Shown in pieces: positions 1 through 7,384 of a stretch of DNA of 19,049 bases. The translations under genes were made by a program, and so were the position numbers. The stretch lies in the NCBI GenBank assembly GCA_964386505.1, contig CAYLSM010000070.1, forward strand, positions 1 through 19,049, given 5' to 3'. How positions within the stretch are numbered: the first letter of the stretch is position 1; every line of letters starts with the position of its first letter. The notes below the pieces were generated by a model. The model was not told the origin of the DNA, did no database searches, and saw nothing but the letters and a program-made list of their open reading frames with translations. Source of the stretch: JAJFUG01 sp964386505 (GTDB lineage Bacteria > Gemmatimonadota > Glassbacteria > GWA2-58-10).

Positions 1-777
1 CTTGACCAGCTTGATATTTATCGCGTCGAACAGGCCCACGCAGCGCGGGATGTCGCTCAGGCGCTCGCATGACTCATCAGCCATCAGCGGCAGCGGGCTG
101 TTCTGACGCAGCCAGCGCTGGCCCTCCACCTCGTGCGGCGGCAACGGCTGTTCGACAAACTCCACCCCGTACTCGACCAGCTTTTCCATCAGCGCCAAGG
201 CCTTGTGCGGCTGCCAGCCGCAGTTGGCATCCACCCGCAGGGCAGCGTCCGGGGCCTCCTGGCGCACTATCTCCAGGCATTCCAGGTCCGAGGGCCCGCC
301 CACTTTGATCTTGAGGATCGGGTAGTCTTTCACCTCGCGCACCTTGGCCCGCACCTCCTCGGGCGTGGCGATGCCGATCGTGAAGCTCGACAGCGGCGCC
401 GCAGCCGCGTCCAGGCCCAGCAGAGCGTGAAGGGGCTGCCCGCAGAGCTTGCCGGCCAGGTCGTACAGGGCGCAGTCTATCGCCGCCTTGACCGAATAGT
501 TGAGCGCCAGGACGTTGTCCAGATCACGCATCAGGCTCTCGGCCTGCCAGGGGTCGACGGCCCGCTCGACAACAGGCCGCAGGGTCTCCAGCGCGGCCAG
601 CACGGTGGCGCGGTTCTCGCCGTAGATCTGAAACGGCGCGGCCTCGCCCCAGCCCACCATGCCCTGGTGCTCCAGGCGCACGATCACGTTCTCGAACACG
701 TCCCCGGCTATTTCCTTGTGCGCGATATTGAATGCGTGTCTGGGGTGGAGGTCCACCGGCTCGAAACTCATTTTCAT
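1..777 (-). CDS. Dipeptide epimerase (L-Ala-D/L-Glu epimerase type), enolase superfamily, C-terminus cut by window edge
   Basis: 259 codons are read leftward from an ATG at 777 and run off the left edge, so the C-terminus is missing. The full muconate-lactonizing subgroup signature is visible: KIK (K156, K158), DANCGW (metal ligand D183), VEQP (E209), ADES (D234) and NIKLVK (K256). The two lysines flanking the barrel are the expected acid/base pair for 1,1-proton transfer, and D/E/D bind Mg2+. Known family members epimerise L-Ala-D-Glu from murein peptides or other dipeptides in the cytoplasm. The wording of the motifs (ADES, NIKL) fits dipeptide epimerases better than muconate or o-succinylbenzoate enzymes. 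An AGGAGA site lies about 7 nt upstream of the start. The gene diverges from the metallopeptidase-like gene at 1004. Exact dipeptide specificity cannot be read from this; the superfamily call is secure. Confidence 0.88.
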   Translation of the reverse strand, partial: MKMSFEPVDLHPRHAFNIAHKEIAGDVFENVIVRLEHQGMVGWGEAAPFQIYGENRATVLAALETLRPVVERAVDPWQAESLMRDLDNVLALNYSVKAAIDCALYDLAGKLCGQPLHALLGLDAAAAPLSSFTIGIATPEEVRAKVREVKDYPILKIKVGGPSDLECLEIVRQEAPDAALRVDANCGWQPHKALALMEKLVEYGVEFVEQPLPPHEVEGQRWLRQNSPLPLMADESCERLSDIPRCVGLFDAINIKLVK

Positions 778-933
778 GGCAAGTCTCCTGTGGAATGCGC
801 ACCTTGGCGGCGCGCGGGCTCTGGATCGGTCCGTCCCCCCCAGGACGGCGGTAATTCACTACAATCTACACCGCGACATCCCCCTTCGCCAGAGCCAAAA
901 CGCCCCGGCCTAAATGTCCCGAAGATACGGTTC

Positions 934-962
934 TTGCCTGACAATGTCGAGCGGGTTAGATT
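934..962 (+). promoter_or_regulatory. Putative sigma70-type promoter of the exported metallopeptidase-like gene
   Basis: TTGCCT (934-939), a 17-nt spacer and TAGATT (957-962). Transcription would begin near 969, about 35 nt before the ATG at 1004. It lies downstream of the earlier in-frame ATG at 914, which argues for the later start. It is a sequence match only. Confidence 0.4.
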
Positions 963-1003
963 TGCCCCAGACACGACTTACACCTGCTCCACGGAGACTG
1001 CCG

Positions 1004-2449
1004 ATGCGACGGGCCGAGATTTTTCTCGCCGGACTGATCCTGCTGTGCGCTGTCCGCCACGCGGCAGCCCTGGAGAACTCCCGGGCCGAGCTTTTCCTGC
1101 GCGCCTTGGCCGCAGCCGACAGCACCGCCCTGGACAGCCTGATCGATCCCTCCGCCCGGGTCATGGCTGCCCGGCTGGGAATACACTACACCGACCAGCC
1201 GTTCAAGGCGCTGATCGGGACCGGCCTGGAGGTGGACGCCGCCCGGGCCCTGCGCGTGGCCGGGCAGATGCCGCGCTACCGGATAACCGATCTGGGTGAT
1301 GGTTTCAGCCGTCTGGAACTCGAACCGGCTGTCCCGGGCCGCGGCTGGTATTTCCGCGACAGGCGCCTGGTGTCGCCGCTCGCCTGGTTCACCCGCGGCT
1401 GGCATCTGACCGAGACCACCCACCTGAGAGTGCTCAGCGCCGACAGCCTGGACACCACCCTGCGCTGCGCCGGGCTTCTGGAGAGTTTTACAGTCCAGGT
1501 CCTCGACCGGCTCGAGTTCCCGGACTCGACACGACAGCGCCTGGAGCGGCAGAAAATTGTTTACGTCATGTGCCGGGACGAGGACGAGTTCGAGCGCCTG
1601 ACCGGCTGGCGCGCCCGCGGAGTGTGCCTTCTGGCCTGGGACTGCGTGGTCTCGGTCTGGCCCTGCCACTACCACGAACTGGTCCACGAGCTGGTGAACC
1701 TGCGCCTTGGCACACTCGCCAGCGACACACACCCCTTGTTCCTGGAGGGGCTGGCCGTGGGTCTGGGCGGACGGGGCGGGCGCGAGGTGCGGGTGATCCT
1801 CGACCTGGCCGCTTTCCTGGTCGGCGGCGGCCTGCTGGACTATCCCGCCCTGCTGGAGCGCAGCGCGTTCCAGGAGCAGGATGCCAGCCTGTCCTACCCG
1901 GTGGCCGGACTCTACAACCGTTTCCTGCTCGAGCACCTGGGGACGGCGCGCTATCTGGCGCTCTACCGTCGCTACAACGCTCCGGCCGGCTCGCCGCAGT
2001 GGCGCGCTGCCGTGGACCCGGCCGACCTGCCGCCGGAGCACGCCTGGCGGCAGTACCTGGAGCATCGCACCCAGTTCGAGGGGGTGAGCCTGGAGGGCCC
2101 GCCCTCGGATACTACTCCCCTGGCCGCGGGCGAGGGCTGGTCGGTCTGGTCGATCCCGGGGGCTCTGGCGTTCAGTCTAACCGATTCGCTCTTCGTCGGA
2201 CTGCCACCGATATGGGACAGCCGCAGCCCCTCTTTCTCGCGCCAAAGGCCGGTCGACCTGGGCGGGGCCACTTTCCTTGTCACCGTGGACAGCGAGGAGA
2301 TACGCCTGATCGACCGCACCAGCGGCAACCTGAGCGCCAATTTTGTCCAATCCCTCAGTCTGGCCGGACAGAGCGTCCCGCAAAACGGCGGCCGGTTTCA
2401 GTTCCGGCTCGCCCGCAGCCTGTTCCTTCCGGAGCGGCCCAACCCTTGA
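1004..2449 (+). CDS. Exported HExxH metallopeptidase-like protein (gluzincin-like)
   Basis: 481 residues from the ATG at 1004. This start was chosen because a CGGAGA site sits 6 nt upstream and because it opens directly into a signal peptide (MRRAEIFLAGLILLCAVRHAAA). An in-frame ATG at 914 would bury that signal and lies upstream of the likely promoter. HELVH occupies residues 224-228, and a glutamate in FLEGLAVG (E248) follows 20 residues after the second histidine. This HExxH...E layout is that of gluzincin zinc peptidases, so H224, H228 and E248 would bind zinc and E225 would be catalytic. The helix after the motif and the YNRFLLEHLG segment resemble the peptidase MA-like families. The C-terminal third (about 365-481) shows no recognisable motif. 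The substrate is unknown. It probably acts in the periplasm or outside the cell. It stands alone, with the tRNA region downstream. Confidence 0.7.
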   Translation: MRRAEIFLAGLILLCAVRHAAALENSRAELFLRALAAADSTALDSLIDPSARVMAARLGIHYTDQPFKALIGTGLEVDAARALRVAGQMPRYRITDLGDGFSRLELEPAVPGRGWYFRDRRLVSPLAWFTRGWHLTETTHLRVLSADSLDTTLRCAGLLESFTVQVLDRLEFPDSTRQRLERQKIVYVMCRDEDEFERLTGWRARGVCLLAWDCVVSVWPCHYHELVHELVNLRLGTLASDTHPLFLEGLAVGLGGRGGREVRVILDLAAFLVGGGLLDYPALLERSAFQEQDASLSYPVAGLYNRFLLEHLGTARYLALYRRYNAPAGSPQWRAAVDPADLPPEHAWRQYLEHRTQFEGVSLEGPPSDTTPLAAGEGWSVWSIPGALAFSLTDSLFVGLPPIWDSRSPSFSRQRPVDLGGATFLVTVDSEEIRLIDRTSGNLSANFVQSLSLAGQSVPQNGGRFQFRLARSLFLPERPNP

Positions 2450-2474
2450 CAGTTTAATGCAGTAATTGTATTTT
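2446..2474 (+). promoter_or_regulatory. Putative sigma70-type promoter P1 upstream of tRNA-Gln
   Basis: A perfect TTGACA (2446-2451) overlaps the stop codon of the preceding gene. It is followed by a 17-nt spacer and TATTTT (2469-2474) in an unusually AT-rich patch. The start would be near 2480-2481, exactly before the first stem of the structured segment that follows. Confidence 0.55.
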
Positions 2475-2480
2475 ATTGGG

Positions 2481-2594
2481 CTTGCGGAATAGCAACTGGG
2501 GTATTTGTCCCTGTGCGCGCACCCGCAAAATCAGGCCGTATTGCCTCAGCACGGGCTGAAAAATTTGACAGTTACAGCACAATGCTGTACTTTT
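2481..2594 (+). ncRNA. Candidate small structured RNA, or structured leader of the tRNA-Gln/prs transcript
   Basis: No open reading frame of note lies here. Starting at the expected first base after promoter P1, three hairpins can be drawn: TTGCGG (2482-2487) with CCGCAA (2523-2528); TCAGC/GCTGA around an ACGG loop, just before 2560; and TACAGCA (2573-2579) with TGCTGTA (2583-2589), followed by C and five T. The last looks like an intrinsic terminator, which would give an RNA of about 115 nt. I do not recognise it as 6S, SRP, RNase P or tmRNA. The alternative is that these bases are only the spacer between two promoters, because the third hairpin is also the spacer of promoter P2. Confidence 0.28.
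2565..2593 (+). promoter_or_regulatory. Putative sigma70-type promoter P2 of tRNA-Gln, with a dyad in its spacer
   Basis: A perfect TTGACA (2565-2570), a 17-nt spacer and TACTTT (2588-2593) would start transcription near 2600, about 50 nt before the tRNA. The spacer and first -10 bases are a perfect 7-bp inverted repeat, TACAGCA-CAA-TGCTGTA (2573-2589). That is the position where a repressor would block RNA polymerase. The same hairpin plus T-run could instead end transcription coming from P1. Confidence 0.5.
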
Positions 2595-2651
2595 TAAGGG
2601 CTTTACCTGCATCCGGGTGCTGTCGGCGACATATCCCCACCCGCTGACCTC

Positions 2652-2725
2652 TGGGGCGTCGACAAGCGGTAAGTCACAGGACTTTGGATCCTGCATCGTA
2701 GGTTCGAATCCTACCGCCCCAACCA
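2652..2725 (+). tRNA. tRNA-Gln (anticodon UUG)
   Basis: A full cloverleaf is present in 74 nt. The acceptor stem is TGGGGCG (2652-2658) with CGCCCCA (2715-2721), then discriminator A and an encoded CCA (2723-2725). The D arm is GAC/GTC around AAGCGGTAA. The anticodon stem CAGGA/TCCTG encloses the loop CTTTGGA, giving anticodon TTG, which reads the glutamine codons CAA and CAG. The T arm is GTAGG/CCTAC around TTCGAAT. The U1-A72 pair and G-rich acceptor are typical of glutamine tRNAs. It lies 66 nt upstream of prs, an arrangement also found in some Deltaproteobacteria, so tRNA and prs may be co-transcribed. Confidence 0.96.
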
Positions 2726-2737
2726 GAAATCATTGAT

Positions 2738-2761
2738 CGGGCCGCCTGGCGGCCCGGTTTA
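2738..2761 (+). terminator. GC-rich hairpin between tRNA-Gln and prs (weak terminator or processing signal)
   Basis: CGGGCCG (2738-2744), a 5-nt CCTGG loop and CGGCCCG (2750-2756), followed by GTTTA. The stem is strong but the T-run is poor and prs starts only about 30 nt later. No separate promoter is evident for prs in that gap. Partial read-through from the tRNA promoters, with the hairpin protecting or delimiting the RNA ends, is therefore as likely as full termination. Confidence 0.5.
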
Positions 2762-2791
2762 CTTGAATTCCAGAAAAGGCAAGAGAATACA

Positions 2792-3733
2792 ATGTTTTCC
2801 AGCACTGAACTGAAGATCATCACCGGCAACGCCAACCGTCCGCTGGCCGAGAGAATATCCCGGTTTCTGGGTGTGGAGCTTAGCCCGGTGACAGTGCGCC
2901 GTTTTTCGGACGGCGAGATATTCGTGAAGATAGAGGAAAACATCCGGGGTTCCGACACTTTCGTGGTTCAGCCGACCAATCCCCCGGCGGACAACATGCT
3001 GGAACTGCTGCTGATCGTGGATGCGCTGCGGCGTTCCTCGGCCGGACGGATAACGGCGGTGATACCTTATTTCGGGTATGCGCGCCAGGACCGCAAGGAT
3101 CAGCCTCGGGTGGCGATAGGCGCCAAGCTGATGAGCAACCTGATCGCCCAGGCAGGGGTGGACCGGGTGATGATGCTCGACCTGCACTCGCACCAGATCC
3201 AGGGATTTTTCGACATACCAAGCGACCACATGTACTCGGTGAATATTTTCCTGCGTTATTTCAAGTCGCTGAACCTGGAGGACCTGGTTGTGGTCTGCCC
3301 GGATATAGGCGGGGCGAAAATGGCGCGCGGGTATGCGGGCCGCCTGAATGCGCCGATGGCTTTCATCGAGAAGCGCCGTCCGGCGCCGAACGTGGCAGCC
3401 GCGCTGAACATAGTGGGCGATGTAAAAGACAAGAATGTGATTATCGTGGATGATATAATCGACACCGGAGGGACTCTGGTGGCGGCCTGCAAGGCCATTC
3501 AGGAAAAGGGCCCCCGCTCGATCCATGTCGGAATCACGCATGCGGTGCTTTCGGGCGATGCTTCGAGCAGGCTGGCGGACTCGCCGATAACCGAACTGGC
3601 GGTGACCGATTCGATATACATTCCGGAGGCCAAGGTTTTCCCGCGCCTGAAGGTGCTGTCGGTCTCCGAACTGCTGGGAAAGGCGATAACGTTCATTCAC
3701 AACGACGAGTCGGTAAGCGCGCTGTTTACCTGA
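2792..3733 (+). CDS. prs: Ribose-phosphate pyrophosphokinase (PRPP synthetase)
   Basis: 313 residues, the usual length for class I enzymes. It makes phosphoribosyl pyrophosphate from ribose 5-phosphate and ATP in the cytoplasm, feeding purine, pyrimidine, histidine, tryptophan and NAD synthesis. Visible signatures are RRFSDGE near residue 36, YFGYARQDRK near 94, the metal/PP site DLHSHQIQGFF (130-140), PDIGGAKMA near 170 and the PRPP-binding loop VDDIIDTGGT (219-228). It is the first gene of prs-rplY-pth; the gap to rplY is 28 nt. The ribosome-binding site (AAGGCAAGAG) is weak. The codon use is odd: about 13 of 29 isoleucines are ATA, whereas rplY next door has none, and alanine is often GCG. 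The protein itself is entirely normal. Confidence 0.97.
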   Translation: MFSSTELKIITGNANRPLAERISRFLGVELSPVTVRRFSDGEIFVKIEENIRGSDTFVVQPTNPPADNMLELLLIVDALRRSSAGRITAVIPYFGYARQDRKDQPRVAIGAKLMSNLIAQAGVDRVMMLDLHSHQIQGFFDIPSDHMYSVNIFLRYFKSLNLEDLVVVCPDIGGAKMARGYAGRLNAPMAFIEKRRPAPNVAAALNIVGDVKDKNVIIVDDIIDTGGTLVAACKAIQEKGPRSIHVGITHAVLSGDASSRLADSPITELAVTDSIYIPEAKVFPRLKVLSVSELLGKAITFIHNDESVSALFT

Positions 3734-3761
3734 TTCGCGCGATAAACACCAGGAGAGGCAG

Positions 3762-4430
3762 ATGGCAACCAAACACTTACTCAGCGCCGAGACCCGTGAC
3801 ACCTTCGGCAAGAACGAGATGAACCGCATCCGCATGGCCGGACGCGTGCCGGGCGTGGTGTACGGCCCGGACCAGAAACCCATCCACATCACCGTGGACA
3901 ACCGCGAGCTGAGCAATATCCTTCAGCGCGTAACCATCGAGAACACGATCATCGACCTGAAGATCGCGGGTAAGGTAAAGAAAACCTTCCAGACTCTGAT
4001 CCGTGATCTGCAGACCCATCCGTACCGCCGCCAGGTCGAGCACCTCGATTTCTTCGCCGTGCCCAAGGGCCGCACCGTGCACGTTGATGTGCCGATCATC
4101 CTGCACGGCACCCCCCAGGGCGTTCGTCTGCAGGGCGGCGTGGTGCAGCACATCCTGCGCGACCTGGAGATCGAGGTCCTGCCGGACGCCATCCCCGAGC
4201 ACATCACGGTGGACATCACCGAGCTGACCATCGGCCAGAGTGTCCATGTCAGCGACCTGCCCAAGGGTGACTATACGATCGTGACCGACCCGGAACGCCC
4301 GATTGTCAGCGTGGTGATCCCGGCCGCGGCCAAGTCGGCCCTGGAAGGTGCTGAGGGCGAGGAGAGCGGAGCTGCGGTTACCGAGCCTGAGCTCATCCGG
4401 CGTGAAGCTGCCTCGGAAGAGGAGAAATAA
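3762..4430 (+). CDS. rplY: 50S ribosomal protein L25 (general stress protein Ctc / TL5 type)
   Basis: 222 residues: the long CTC form, with an N-terminal L25 domain (about 1-95; RMAGRVPGVVYG and HPYRRQVEHLDF are typical), a C-terminal TL5-type beta domain (about 97-195) and a short acidic tail rich in E and A. It binds 5S rRNA in the large ribosomal subunit; the longer form is stress-associated in Bacillus. An AGGAG site stands before the ATG at 3762. It is the middle gene of prs-rplY-pth, and its last codons carry the AGGAG that serves pth, which starts 2 nt after the stop. Codon use is strongly biased to ATC for isoleucine, as expected for a highly expressed ribosomal gene. Confidence 0.95.
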   Translation: MATKHLLSAETRDTFGKNEMNRIRMAGRVPGVVYGPDQKPIHITVDNRELSNILQRVTIENTIIDLKIAGKVKKTFQTLIRDLQTHPYRRQVEHLDFFAVPKGRTVHVDVPIILHGTPQGVRLQGGVVQHILRDLEIEVLPDAIPEHITVDITELTIGQSVHVSDLPKGDYTIVTDPERPIVSVVIPAAAKSALEGAEGEESGAAVTEPELIRREAASEEEK

Positions 4431-4432
4431 CT

Positions 4433-5011
4433 CTGAGCCAGACGACCGCGACCCGGGTCGTGGCGGGCCTGGGAAACCCGGGTCCGCAATACGAAAACAC
4501 CCGGCACAATGTCGGCTTCTGGTTTCTGGATCACCTGGCGCACCGCCTCGACTTCGGGGATTTCGTGCGCGAAGGGGCTTGCCTGCTGACCGGTGGCTCG
4601 GCCTGGGGAATGGAGCTGCTGCTGGTCAAACCCTACATATTCATGAATCGCAGTGGACAGGCACTTAGCGCCCTGTACAGACTCCGGCCGTTCGAAACGG
4701 AAAACCTTCTGGTTTGTTTCGACGATGTCGCGCTGGAGCCGGGGCGTATTCGTCTCCGTTCCCGTGGCTCGGCCGGCGGGCACAAGGGGATGAGTTCAAT
4801 AATCGAGGCCCTTGGCACCAACGAGGTTAGCCGTCTGCGTTTCGGCGTGGGCGGCCCCGGGCAGGGTGAACCCCTGGCCGATTACGTGCTTGATGATTTC
4901 GGTCCTGGCGAGGAGGATGCAGTCCTGGACCGTTTCCCGGATGCAGTGGAAGCTGTCAGGCTGGCCCTGACCGATTCGATGGAACAAGCGATGAGTAGGT
5001 TTAACCGTTAG
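4433..5011 (+). CDS. pth: Peptidyl-tRNA hydrolase, probable CTG start
   Basis: It releases peptides from peptidyl-tRNA that drops off the ribosome, recycling tRNA in the cytoplasm. Conserved parts are GLGNPGPQYENTRHN (N15, catalytic H25), FMNRSG (N72) and FDD (D97). The usual GGHNG is here GGHKG, with K118 in place of the asparagine. No ATG exists at a suitable place. The first standard start, GTG at 4460, would delete the first beta strand (RVV before AGLGNPG) and has no Shine-Dalgarno site. The CTG at 4433 gives 192 residues with the normal N-terminus and lies 8 nt after AGGAG (4420-4424), so I chose it. Automatic annotation is likely to show 4460-5011. Translation is probably coupled to rplY, whose stop ends at 4430. 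Function is secure; the start is inferred. Confidence 0.93.
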   Translation: MSQTTATRVVAGLGNPGPQYENTRHNVGFWFLDHLAHRLDFGDFVREGACLLTGGSAWGMELLLVKPYIFMNRSGQALSALYRLRPFETENLLVCFDDVALEPGRIRLRSRGSAGGHKGMSSIIEALGTNEVSRLRFGVGGPGQGEPLADYVLDDFGPGEEDAVLDRFPDAVEAVRLALTDSMEQAMSRFNR

Positions 5012-5074
5012 CCTCCCCGGACGGGCTTTCGTTCCGGAATGCAATCCATCCATTCTATTCTGGAGTCTGCCGCT

Positions 5075-7174
<2,100 letters not shown>

Positions 7175-7177
7175 AAA

Positions 7178-7246
7178 ACGGCCCGCCCTCGGGCGGACCG
7201 TCAGATATGAACCGGGAGTGGTGCATTAAGCCGCTCCCGGTTTTTT
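7178..7246 (+). terminator. Double-hairpin terminator of hppA
   Basis: The first hairpin pairs ACGG-CCGCCC (from 7178) with GGGCGG-CCGT (to 7201), with one opposed mismatch. The second pairs CCGGGAG (7212-7218) with CTCCCGG (7234-7240), extended inward by TGG/CCG, and is followed by six T (7241-7246). The second is a classical intrinsic terminator. Confidence 0.88.
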
Positions 7247-7284
7247 GTTGCCGGAAACCAGCCGCGGCGGTCCGGCTCAAGCGC

Positions 7285-7307
7285 CTCCTCCTTCGGAAAA
7301 GGGGGAG
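7285..7307. repeat. Imperfect hairpin in a purine/pyrimidine-skewed segment, repeat-like
   Basis: CTCCTCCTT (7285-7293) pairs with AAGGGGGAG (7299-7307) with one G-T pair around CGGAA, followed by the G-rich run GCGAGGGGGATTTA. This style of element is familiar from dispersed intergenic repeats in environmental genomes. Only one copy is in the window, so repeat status is inferred. Confidence 0.35.
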
Positions 7308-7330
7308 CGAGGGGGATTTATCCAAAAGAA

Positions 7331-7354
7331 TAGGGCGACATATATGTCGCCCTA
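7331..7354. repeat. 24-bp perfect palindrome, REP-like
   Basis: TAGGGCGACATA (7331-7342) is followed by its exact reverse complement (7343-7354), with no spacer. It lies between convergent genes 30 nt past the stop of the lipoprotein gene. On the minus strand it is followed by TTCTTTT, so it can act as that gene's terminator. Its TAGGG...CCCTA ends resemble the two hairpins at 15477 and 15539. Confidence 0.7.
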
Positions 7355-7384
7355 CGAAACAGATTTCAGACCTTCGGAGTTTGA

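Noticed and set aside
133..1299. Long plus-strand open frame of 388 codons over the epimerase
   Set aside because: It is the antisense shadow of the minus-strand epimerase, which has intact catalytic motifs, and it runs on into the next gene in another frame. Its composition is arginine- and histidine-rich nonsense.
2481..2651. 6S RNA as identity of the structured segment
   Set aside because: The long closing stem joining both ends of a 180-nt RNA with a central bubble cannot be drawn here.
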